Positions 10,270 through 19,246 of a stretch of DNA of 64,000 nucleotides are shown here, one piece after another. Origin of the DNA: Diphasiastrum complanatum (Eukaryota; Streptophyta; Lycopodiopsida; Lycopodiales; Lycopodiaceae); the NCBI GenBank assembly GCA_029204225.1, contig MU832194.1, forward strand, positions 18,661 to 82,660, written 5' to 3'. Each line of letters starts with the position of its first letter. The stretch's first letter is position 1. A program made the translations under genes and the position numbers. A model generated the notes under the pieces. It made no database searches and was not told the origin of the DNA. It saw only the letters and a program-made list of their open reading frames with translations.

Positions 10270-10515
10270 AAACGCTATCAGAATACACAGAGATCCTCAT
10301 GCCAAGAGCACCGTTTCTTAAAAAGGTGAAAGAAATCATGGACGAGTGTAGCCTTGGGATGAGAGTTACTAGTGGTGCTGCAGCTGCATTGCAAGAAGCA
10401 ACCAAATCCAACGTTAATGGGCATCTTTGAGGATGCATATATGTCTGCAGCTCATGCCAAGTGTCTGACATTAATTACATGTGACCTCGTGCTAGCAATG
10501 CAGATTAGGAGAATG
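10270..10515 (+). pseudogene. Histone H3-like pseudogene (histone fold only)
   Basis: Plus-strand translation resembles the H3 histone fold in three frame pieces. RYQ is encoded near 10273-10281. From 10278 the frame gives TEILMPRAPFLKKVKEIMDE, then GMRVTSGAAAALQEATKSNV (about 10353-10412). After a -1-type frameshift near 10420 it gives IFEDAYMSAAHAKCLTLI and a short tail ending in QIRRM. These line up with the H3 blocks STELLIRKLPF, ALQEA, LFEDTNLCAIHAKRVTI and LARRIRG. Spacing between EI and ALQEA equals canonical H3, without the longer loop 1 of centromeric H3. The N-terminal tail is not found, and frameshifts make it a pseudogene. Whether it is a retrocopy or a relic of a divergent H3 cannot be decided here. 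Confidence 0.65.
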
Positions 10516-10641
10516 TCAAGTTTTACATGTAGATACTGGGGGCATGTCTAAAAGAAAATTATGTTATGTACCAAAATTTTGGAATACAGTCCCATTGGGG
10601 AGTTTTTTGTTAAGCATTTGCAATTCTAGAATGTGAATTTG

Positions 10642-10946
10642 TTTTCCATTTCATGTACAAGAAAGTATAGATGTTATTTGTGGTTGACAATGGAGCACAA
10701 AATTTTGATGTTTGGCTCAATCAAACATCTAGATTTCACGCTTCATTGTGATGTATATTTTGGAATTTTTGTTAAAGCATTTTCAATTGTGTAATGTATA
10801 TATGTTATTTATGGTTCATAGTGGAGGGCAAAATCTAGATGTTTGATTGAGTCAAAGGTCAAAATTTTGCGCTCCTATGTGATCACTCAGGAGCGCGAAA
10901 TTTTGGCCTTTGGCGTCTCAATCAGACATCAAGATTTCATGCTCCA
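10642..10946. repeat. Cluster of foldback hairpins
   Basis: Bases 10822-10875 and 10890-10946 are imperfect inverted arms of about 55 bp around a 14 bp loop; both ends read TGGAG/CTCCA and the inner ends GCGCTCCT/AGGAGCGC. A smaller hairpin has arms at about 10691-10714 and 10723-10746. A perfect 21 bp inverted match links 10716-10736 with 10831-10851. The cluster looks like a MITE-like or foldback element, possibly duplicated in inverted form. No target duplication was established. Confidence 0.6.
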
Positions 10947-11546
10947 CCATCGTGATATTGTTAGGAGTGTTTTCCTTCTTGTTCATATCTTCTGCATATG
11001 TGCAATTTGAGATACCAAAAAACAATAGCAAATACAGTACATTCATACAAGTACTGAATAGTGAAAGAACTTCTAATGTAGGGACAAATGCACTAGACTC
11101 TCCTGACAATTGGCCTCCAACAATAGCTATCATTAGTCTAGATTCAAAACTAAAAAAAAAAATCAGTAAGGACCGCCTCCCTCAAGACACAATAGGTCTT
11201 AGGATATCCCTTTGCTAATTCAACTATAGAGATATGTTTTGACAAGGATTTGCTTTTGAGCAATTATTCATGCCCATTTGGATTGTATTGATTGTTGATA
11301 CAATATATGTAGTGATCCGGGAACAATCCAGTATAGTGTGCAAGGGAGGTGTCTTTTGAGTTATTTTTCCTTGCCTTGCATGCTCCTTTTGGCCTTGCTG
11401 TATTCATCTATCTCCAGAGCATGCTAACATTAGATGAAAACCAAGCTTCTCATCGGCTCATATTGGATGCTTGTATATCAGATGATAGACCAAATTCTGG
11501 CATAGGTTGATTTTCCATGGTTCTATAAATGAACCCCCGTATAGAA
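10947..11546. other. No recognisable content
   Basis: Anonymous sequence. A 102-codon frame starting within the foldback cluster (10910-11218) has a hydrophobic N-terminal part (VILLGVFSFLFISSAYV) but no recognisable family and begins inside a repeat, so I do not call it a gene. Confidence 0.45.
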
Positions 11547-12120
11547 CTAGTCAAAACATTCAATGAGTGCATTGCTTTTCCTAGTACCTCCACCATGTCT
11601 TGTGTGTCTGGAATAGGCGGCTTTGGTCATGTAATGACTCTTTTCTATACCTTGTGTGTTCCATATGGCTAGTGATCCGTAAGTTTTCAGAAACCATGGG
11701 GCGTGTGCATAAAGGATGTGTTGCAAGAAAAAAAAAATAGCAATGTAGTATTCTCTTGTATAATATTCATGCATGAAGAAATAGCACATACCATGTAATG
11801 AGTGACATGAGTTTCTCCCCAGGTAGCAACAAAAGTCTGGATGAATTCTTTTGCCTATTGAATGTACAATTCATAATCTTTTGCATCTCCTCGGTTCATT
11901 GTTGCCGATAGTTTGTCATACTTCTTGACTTTAAATCACATTGTTGCAATGTTGGCATTAGAACTGATGTTAGTTGTACATTCACAAACTTTTCTAAAAT
12001 ATTGTCATTCAAGTCTGCTGGTCCTCCTTGCATGATTAGACAAGAAATGTTTGGCTTTTACACCACTTATGGAAACCTTTCCTGGCAAATCTTGTGTCTT
12101 GCCACTCACTTCAGAATCCG
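11547..12120 (-). pseudogene. Fragment of an unclassified protein family (GSLAIW..GIEKSH motif)
   Basis: The minus strand encodes TYGSLAIWNTQGIEKSHY, then a few residues later AAYSRHTRHGGGTRKS, with HILYAH upstream in the same frame. In another frame further upstream (about 11815-11780) it gives TWGETHVTHYMVC. A second minus-strand locus near 46650-46800 carries NSGSLSIWSSQGMEKSH and STQHGETSTKNS, clearly the same family. I cannot name the family; such dispersed decayed copies would fit a transposase-related protein, but that is inference. Both copies are frameshifted. Confidence 0.5.
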
Positions 12121-12447
12121 TCCTTAATTTCACATGGCCCCATGCAATCCCATTTCAAACAAAACATTCTTGAGGTCATTCAATCATTTATCAAATCTGG
12201 ATTTTGGTTGCATTGTCCAAGAATATACACTATGCAAATATAGCAATTTGTCTAAATATAGCAATTTGTCTACATGCCTTGTGCATATGTGGACTTCTTC
12301 TAGTGAAATGTTTAAGATAGGTCTCCAATTCTTATCAACATGATGTCAACTTGGTGGAATGGATTGGTTGCAGATCAAAGTTCTCTTACCTTGGTCTCTT
12401 TCATACATGCAATACAAGCATGTATGTTGAGCATTTTCCAAACATGC
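12121..12447. other. No recognisable content
   Basis: Anonymous sequence upstream of the copia leader, with a tiny tandem (ATAGCAATTTGTCTA twice near 12240-12275). No LTR end or primer site is found here, so the following element lacks its 5' LTR. Confidence 0.45.
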
Positions 12448-13909
12448 AATTTCAAAAATTTGTAGAATCTGACTCACATACTCAATTTAAGTGATTTTTG
12501 GTGCAAAATCAAGCATTTTCTATAGTAAATCTAATCTTTTGATTAGTTTTTGGATTATATCAGTCAAAAAATTAAAATTTAAGCTTGATATAGGTGCATC
12601 AATTGATCTTCTCTGATTTTTTGAGTGTATGTTGAAGTTAAGAGAGATTTTGCTAAAAATCATAGCTTAAGGAGTGATATGCAAGGTGAGAGGTTGAAAT
12701 CCATTGTACATCACTCTAGATTTGTTCAAGAGTGATAGGGTCAAGTTTAGAAGCATCAATTTGCTAGAAAACATCTTTGGATTTGTCCTCCAAGTGAAAC
12801 CTTTGAGAGTTTCTAGTGCATATAGAGCATCTATGCAAATCTTTTGTAGAATTTGACATAGATTGGCTTAAATTGAGAGTTCTAGAAAAGAGATTGAGAT
12901 CCAAGTCACATTGTTCAACCCTACTCAATTTGTTTGCATGACTGTAAGGTTTGAAAAGAGTCATTAAGGTGTCTATGACAAATGTGTAGAGAGAGATCCA
13001 ATTTTCTAAGAGTTCCTTCCTTTGTAGAGGGCAAGATCTAGAAGCTCATTTTGTGTTGTTATTGGTGGAGAGTTTGTCTTCTCCTAAGTGATCAAAACTT
13101 TCTAAGTGGCATTAGCTCTTAGAAGCACAATATCTTAGTGAGAAAAATCACAACTTTTGATTTTGAATTTCATTCCAAGTCTTAAAAGGTAGAGTAATTG
13201 GTGGAATCCAATAGGAGTGATTGAATTCAATTTGTTGAGCAAAAATTGACATAGTATGTATGAAACTCAAATTAGTTCTATTCAACTTTCTTTGTGAGAG
13301 TGTGAGGGTCAATTTGTGATCCCATTGGATGTCTAGAATGAGGAGTCCATATTTGAGTATTCATGCATGGTTGAGATCTTTGTGAATCTCTAGTTGTCTA
13401 AATTTTTAAGCTTTGTGAAAAATTGGTGGGATAGTTTGTTGTCAAATCAAATCAAATTCATTCTAAATCTCAAGTGTGAGATTATTTGGGTCAAGAGTGA
13501 GTCCAAAAGAAGTGATTAAGTTTGATTTTCATGTATTTGAAACAAAACCCATCTTTTGTTCAAGAATCTCAAGTGTTGAGAGAACTAGTCAAGTGAAAAG
13601 GAAAATCTAGGTGTCAAATCTTTTTCATATCCATTTCAACTTTCAAAAAAAAGAGTCATTGGTATTTGATGAGTTCAATAGGAGATTGGATCTGATTTCT
13701 TTTGTGATTTGATTCAAAGATTGTGTGCTTTTGTCTTAGTGATCAAAGCAAAGTTTCCAAGTGACTAGTCATAAGTGTGAAGATTGATTCTTAGGTTTGT
13801 GAGCTAGATCTTTTGTAGATCATTCTAGATTATTGAAGATGTTCAAATATAGTCTCTTGAAAGTCACAAATTACATTTGTAGAATCATATCACAGGTTTT
13901 TATTCACAT
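12448..13909 (+). other. Untranslated leader of the non-autonomous element
   Basis: From AATTTCAAAAATTTGTAGAA to about 12826 it aligns with 47816-48190. The following 1.08 kb has no counterpart in that relative. It contains faint repeats (AATAGGAGTGATTGAATTCAA-like units near 13220, 13510 and 13670). No long frame is present. Confidence 0.65.
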
Positions 13910-14130
13910 GGCATCGATAGGTGGCATCCTATTGAAGGAAAGAAAGGATCCTAAGTGCAACCTTTGTGGCAAGGAAGGATATTTTTCCTCAAGATGCTAC
14001 AAAAAGAAGACCAATCCATCCAAGAAGAACCAAAGCAAGGGGGCCGAGGAGAAGGATGGATCTCCAAATTCGAAAAATACAAGAAGGACAAGTCCAAGGA
14101 AAGGTGTTTTCTTTGTGGAAAGGTGAATGA
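13910..14130 (+). pseudogene. Miniature copia gag: start plus zinc knuckle
   Basis: ATG at 13910 gives MASIGGILLKERKDPKCNLC: the conserved gag start (compare MASMGGFLLE at 48203) runs directly into a zinc knuckle CNLCGKEGYFSSRC. The whole RNA-binding body of gag, roughly 200 residues, is missing, and the knuckle's His is Tyr. A lysine-rich tail follows. In another frame at about 14100 a second knuckle-like CFLCGKV occurs. With the knuckle altered and the capsid part gone, it cannot act as a normal gag. Confidence 0.75.
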
Positions 14131-14282
14131 GGCTTGGAGTCTCACAAGGACTTGCAAGATTTGTCTTCAAGAGTCAGTCACAACATGTCAAATATTTTGA
14201 AAGTTTTCATTTGAAAGTGCATTGTTTGGTTCAAGATGCAAAGATAGATGTCACTTTCATGAAAGTAACTTGAATTTATTTT

Positions 14283-14942
14283 ATGTCCTTGGAAAGTATT
14301 TTGCTTGGAACTTTAGATAAGTTCAAACTTATTGTTATGATCCAAGAGAAATCAATCAAGAATAAAGAGCAATCACAAAATGAAAATAGTTTGATTTATG
14401 CTCTCATGTCAACTTATGAAGAACCATTTTGCTTTGAAGAGATTTTTGTATCTCAAAGGTGGATTAAGGCAATACTAATTGAGTGTGATGCCTTAAAAGA
14501 TAGCAAAATATGTTTTCCTTGTAAGCTTACATTAGTTATAAAGTCAAGGAAATGGAAATATCTTCATAATGTAGGATCTTTTGGTTTCAATAAGATCATG
14601 AATGATGTGTTCATTCATAAAGATGAAAATTGTAAGTTTTCAATCTTAAAGGCAAGTTGTAAACTTCTTATGAGAATAAGTGAAGCATCCAAAGTGGACA
14701 CTTATATCCATAAGCAAGTAGTTAGCCTTATTGAGATGGAAATATTTCTTGATTTCAATATTAGAAAAAGCAAGCCAAGTTGTGGTGATTTTTGGACTTA
14801 TGTTTCTAGCATAAGTAATGTTGATGATCACATGAAGTGCACATTATATGATCATGTTTGTTGTGATCATTTTGAGACATGGAGATCTTGGATCTCCATC
14901 AAGGAGGAGCACCAAGAATTTGATCTTGAGGAGTCATCTTGA
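14283..14942 (+). pseudogene. Orphan-module ORF, first copy
   Basis: The 219-codon frame begins with about 40 residues of no clear origin. It then has a block like the start of copia RT (YEEPFCFEEIFVSQRWIKAI, LIECDAL; compare EEPTSFEEANKSQYWRKAM at 50.1 kb). After that comes the module shared with 1783-2730 and 15252-15773: KWKYL, DVFIH, CKLLMRISEAS, VDTYIHKQV and a final EEH-rich segment. No RT palm, protease or integrase motif is present. Conserved spacing of W, FIH, CxxxMR and DTYxH across copies indicates descent from one coding sequence. ATG choice at 14283 is only the first in frame. Function unknown. Confidence 0.6.
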
Positions 14943-14989
14943 GGTTCAAGTGTGCCAAGGATTGAGGAGGAGATCCTTCTCAAGGTTCA

Positions 14990-15773
14990 AGTATGTCAAG
15001 GATTGAGGAGGAGAGACCTTCTCAAGTTGTGATTCCAAAAAGAATCTCAAGAAAATGGTTGAGTCTATGTGTCTCACATTTCAAGGGAAAGAGGAGCATA
15101 CCTCATGTGGTATACATCTCATACTTACTTCTCCTATGTCATTTGATAAATCAATTTGCTTTAGTGAGATCATTGCATCTCAAAATTGGAGTAAAGCCAT
15201 ACTAGTTGAGTATGAATCTCTCTTGAGAACATAGATGATGTTCTTAAAACGTTGAAATTGATTTTAAATCAATTAGAAAGCAAATGGTTATTTCATCAAA
15301 TGTATGCTTTTGAGTCATGTAAGAGCAAAAGTGATTTGTTCACTCATAGTTTGAAAATTTGTATTGAGGCAAATTGTAAACTCTTTATGAGAGTAAGTGA
15401 ATCATCTTCTAAAGATACTTATCTCCATAATGAAGTATTTAGCCTCATTGGATCTGAGATTAGCATGGTAAACAAGTATGAAGATATGATGCAAACACTT
15501 TGTTATTATAGCATGCATAGTCTTGCCAATTTGGATGAGTCTAATTCTCTAGATCATGGTAACATGATGTTAGATCTTTGTGATCCTAATAAATCAAAAA
15601 GAAATCTTTATTCTCTCATGGAGGAGCATGCACATGAAGAAGGAGCAAGCCTCAGGGTCAAGCATCTACATGAAATTTGGAAGGGATCAATTTTGGAGGT
15701 GCTAGGATGGTGCAAAGCTCTCAAGCTCATCAAAGATGTCAACATCAAAGAAGCACTATCATGGATATGGTGA
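14990..15773 (+). pseudogene. Orphan-module ORF, second copy
   Basis: Three frames are needed. About 14995-15050 gives a linker (RPSQVVIPKRISRK). About 15110-15230 gives an RT-head block (SFDKSICFSEIIASQNWSKA). From 15252 a 173-codon frame gives the orphan module: KWLFHQMYAFESCKSKSDLF, THS, CKLFMRVSESS, KDTYLHNEV, then MEEHAHEEGA. The order linker, RT head, orphan module is the same as in the minus-strand ORF at 1783-2730, so this is an ancestral arrangement rather than one chance deletion. Bases 14944-15024 are a 40 bp tandem repeat joining the first and second copies. No known family recognised. Confidence 0.6.
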
Positions 15774-15904
15774 TTTCAAATCAACATCAAGCTCATTGGC
15801 TGATCTTCACACCTTTTGAACCAACAAAGACCAATTCAGCCCATGGAGTCAAGTTCAAGATCATCATGTTTTCCATCAAGCTAGATCTACCAAGCTAGAT
15901 TTTT

Positions 15905-15915
15905 GAGGAGAAGAG
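15905..15915 (+). other. Polypurine tract
   Basis: GAGGAGAAGAG directly before TGAAAAATGC, the inferred LTR start. Position after the last ORF fits a plus-strand priming site; less perfect than the tract at 1464. Confidence 0.5.
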
Positions 15916-16212
15916 TGAAAAATGCAAAAATAAGCTTGGTAGAGGCCAAAAATCTTGTATATAGATAAACACACATGTGTGGAGCCTGTTCCCACATGTG
16001 AAAATAGTGTACTTGTCATGTACTATAATCATATAGGTTGTACATATGATTTAATTCAAGTTCTAGTGGCTAAAAAGGCCAAAAACTAGTTTTCTAGACA
16101 TATGACACATGGCATCAATCTATTGCTTGCATGAGCCACATCCTTTGGTTAGGTGTCACATCCCATATGTAGAGGACAGCTCACATGTGTGGAATAAGCT
16201 GAAGTAGACGAA

Positions 16213-16732
16213 TTTTGACTTCTAGAAGATTTTCAAGTAGATCTCCATATAGAAGGAAAATGGACCAAAAGTGCTCAAAATAGAAGGTTTTGTCCAAGTG
16301 TCAGTTTTGCATGATGAATCATCATATGACAAAGCACCTTCACACATGTGGGATCCAATGAATGATCAATACCACGAGCTCCCACTTATTGTACATATAG
16401 AGCCACATTTGGCCATAATCAATGTGAGACACCAATCTTGGTTTTGGAAGCAATTTTGAGTGATTCTCTCCATTTTGACTTCTAGAAGATTTTCAAGTAG
16501 ATCTCCACATAGAAGGAAAATGGACCAAAAGTGCTCAAAATAGAAGGTTTTGTCCAAGTGTCAGTTTTGCATGATGAATCATCATATGACAAAGCACCTT
16601 CACACATGTGGGATCAAAGGGATGATCAGTACCACGAGCTCCCACTTATTGTATATATAGAGCCACATTTGGCCATAATCAATGTGAGACACCAATCTTG
16701 GTTTTGGAAGCAATTTTGAGTGATTCTCTCCA
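16213..16732 (+). repeat. Two-copy tandem repeat of 260 bp in the LTR
   Basis: 16213-16472 and 16473-16732 are nearly identical over the whole unit, starting near TTTTGACTTCTAGAAG. Each includes CACACATGTGGGATC and a TATA-like site. Confidence 0.88.
16651..16660 (+). promoter_or_regulatory. Putative LTR TATA box
   Basis: GTATATATAG in the second 260 bp unit; the first unit has GTACATATAG at 16391-16400. Its place in the LTR upstream of the region shared with other LTR ends suits a core promoter. Transcription is not shown. Confidence 0.4.
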
Positions 16733-17005
16733 TTTGTCTACATTTGTTTTGATTGTTTTGAGGTTCTATCAATGTGTACTTGATTTTCAGGTTGGAGTCC
16801 ATACTCAGACAGTGTTTCACACGTGTGAAACCAGAAAGTACACTTACCTTCAATTAATGATTGTTCTTGTTAGGATTTTGTGTCTAGAATTGATCTAGAT
16901 TGATCTTAATCTAAAGTACAGTAACATAGTGATTCTACTTTAATTCTAACTCTCTCCCTTAAAGTAGAATCTACTTTTTATACAGTCATATACATAGCTT
17001 TAAAG

Positions 17006-17197
17006 TCAACAGACTTTAAGTATAGAAAGCTTTGATCTAAACTTATCAAACTTTTCTCTAGTAAGTGGCTTAGTGAAAATATCAGCTAGTTGTTCTTCTG
17101 TGCTACAATGAACAGCATGAATTTCACGACTCAGCAGCCTCTCACGTATGAAGTGATACTGACTCATCAAGCTTAGAAAGCTTTTTACCTGGTTCAA
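17006..17197 (-). pseudogene. RNase H C-terminal tail after an internal deletion
   Basis: YHFIRERLLSREIHAVHC, then EEQLADIFTKPLTREKFDKF: the conserved end of copia RNase H. It lies in another frame and overlaps the end of the RT ORF. The roughly 220 residues holding the RNase H catalytic Asp and Glu residues are deleted between LSKLDESV and YHFIRERL. Confidence 0.88.
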
Positions 17198-19211
17198 TAG
17201 GAGTGTTTATTGGTTTGCAATCCTGCAACCTAAACCTGTGCATCAACTCTTTGACATACTTCACATGTGTTAAACCCACTTCATGTCCTTTTTGCCACAC
17301 TTCTACTCCAAGGCAGTAATGCATCAGGCTAAGATCTGTCATCTCAAATTGTTCCATGAGGTCTTTCTTGATCATGTCTATCATCTCTTGATTATTTCCC
17401 GTAATAATCAAGTCATCAACATAAAGAGCAATGAAAGCAACCATACCATCAAAGCATAAGACATATAGATTTGGATCAGAATGTGTTCTCACCATCCCTT
17501 TTGAGCGAAAGTAGGCATCAATCCTGCTATACCATGCACGTGGTGCTTGTTTAAGACCATAAAGCGCTTTCTTCAAGCGACATACTTTATTTTCCTGTCC
17601 CTTCGTTACAAAGCCTTCAGGTTTATCCATGAACACTTCTTTTTCTAACTCAATATTTAGAAAAGCAGATTTCACATCCATCTGATGCAAAGGCCAACCA
17701 AAATGTGAAGCTAAAGTAGTAAGTAGACGTAGAGTATTCCACTTACAAACCGGCGCAAAGGTCTCCTCATAGTCGATGCCTTTATTTTGTGCGTACCCTT
17801 TGATCACCAATCTTGCTTTGTGCTTTGCTATACTTCCATCTACATGGTACTTAGTCATGTATACCCATTTGCAACCAATGGGTTTCTTGCCAACTGGTGG
17901 TTCTACTAAGTCCCATGTGCTATGCTTAGCAATTGACTTCATCTCCTCTCCAATGGCCTTGACCCAAATGTCATCATCCTTCGCTTCACCATAAGTCGAA
18001 GGTTCTTTGCTTTGAATAATGCTTGATAAGAGAGCATAATTTGCTTCATACCTTTCAGGTAGTGTCTTCTCTCTTGTTGATCTTCGTAGCTCTCCTTGGT
18101 TAGATGATCCTGGAAAGTCATCTATGTCGCGGCTCTCCAACAATCTCTCGAACCACTTAAGGAGCTTCTTGTCAGGTGATCGGCTTCCTGGTGAAAATGT
18201 ATTCCACGGTACATCCTTCTCCTTGCGTTTGTCACCTACAACTTCAATCCTTCTTGCACCAAAAGTTTTGTCCCTACCCCTCCAACCTGTTTCTTGAGGT
18301 TGAGTAGTAGTATCTTGATATGTATCCTCATGTTCATCACTCGGAAGGTCAATGAATGGATCATCATCAGGTGGTATCCTCACTATACCATCTTTCCCAG
18401 TGGATGTGTCTATCTTCTCAACATCCTCGTCTTCATACATCTTGGATTCATCAAAGATAACATCACGGCTTATATGGATTTTGTTTTTGACTGGATCAAA
18501 ACATCTATAGCCCTTCACACGATCATCATATCCTAGGAATATGCACTTGAGAGCTTTTACATCAAGTTTACGTCTCTCTTCCTTGGGAATGTGTACAAAG
18601 GCCTTACATCCAAAGATTCGCAAGTGGTTCACCTTTGGCTTCTTCTTCGTGAATGTTTCCTCAGGTGTTATCTTTGGTATGGCAATGGTGGGACTTCTCT
18701 TTTGAAGATAGACTGTTATGCTACATGCTTCTGACCAAAAATCTTTTGGTAGTTTCATCTCAACTAGCATAGATCTGGCACTTTCCACAATCATACGATT
18801 CTTGCGCTCAGCTACATCATTGAGAGCAGGAGTATGAGCTTGCGTAAATTGTCTTTTAATCCCACATTGATGACAAAGATCATTGAAGTCATTAGACTTG
18901 TACTCACCTCCACTATTTGATCTTAGGACTTTGATCTTCCTACCTGTCTGATTTTCGACCAATGCTTTGAAGCTCTTGAAGTTATCAAATGCATCTGATT
19001 TCTTCTTCAAGAAATAGATCCACGGCTTACGTGACATATCATCAATAAAGGTCATGAAATAGAAGGATTTACCTAAGGACATGGTCCTCATAGGCCCGCA
19101 TAAATCTATGTGGATTAAATTTAGGATGTTCTTTGCTCTTGCAACACCCCCTTTATTGAACTTCTCTCGATGCTGCTTCCCATATACACAAGATTCGCAC
19201 ATCGATTTCAA
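17142..19211 (-). pseudogene. Copia integrase-RT polyprotein, 689 codons
   Basis: A long open frame. It has the end of the integrase zinc module (CESC, residues 5-8), the core with Asp36 (HIDLCGP) and Glu135 (NDVAERKNR), but the second catalytic residue is Asn99 in LRSNSGGEY where copia integrases have Asp. Spacing 99 to 135 is the normal DX35E. The C-terminal block FGCKAFVHIPKEERRKLD, the linker and a full RT follow, with TFAPVCKWNTLR, QMDVKSAFLN, LYGLKQAPRAWY and the catalytic YVDD (ALYVDDLIITG). The frame ends at KPINTPIEPGKKLSKLDESV, the start of the RNase H connection. Integrase should be inactive, while the RT active site is intact. Confidence 0.92.
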
Positions 19212-19246
19212 GTGATCTTCTATGGTAGTCCTGTTACCATCTCCAA

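Larger units (their letters stand above)
12448..16912 (+). mobile_element. Non-autonomous copia element with orphan module
   Basis: Parts in order: untranslated leader (12448-13909) without a 5' LTR, a shortened gag (13910-14130), two successive orphan-module ORFs (14283-14942 and about 14990-15773), a polypurine tract (15905-15915) and a 3' LTR (15916-16912) cut off by a minus-strand element. The first 380 bp of the leader match the leader of the nearly complete copia at 47.4-51.8 kb, the LTR matches that element's LTR fragments, and the gag starts share MAS(I/M)GG. The only pol traces are short RT-head blocks; protease, integrase, RT core and RNase H are absent. It must have depended on proteins supplied in trans, perhaps by that relative. 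Confidence 0.72.
15916..16912 (+). mobile_element. 3' LTR of the non-autonomous element, truncated
   Basis: It begins TGAAAAATGC. Its last 220 bp (about 16690-16912) match the LTR fragments at 47397-47601 and 51541-51834, including a TTTCACACGTGTGAAA palindrome and TTAGGATTTTGTGTCTAGAA. The last roughly 100 bp of the family's LTR (ending TTTTTCCACA elsewhere) are missing because a minus-strand element joins at about 16912. It contains a 260 bp tandem duplication carrying the TATA region. Confidence 0.7.

Noticed and set aside
16271-16719. Two nearly identical 62-codon proteins in tandem
   Set aside because: They are the same frame in two copies of a 260 bp LTR repeat, so they are not separate genes.
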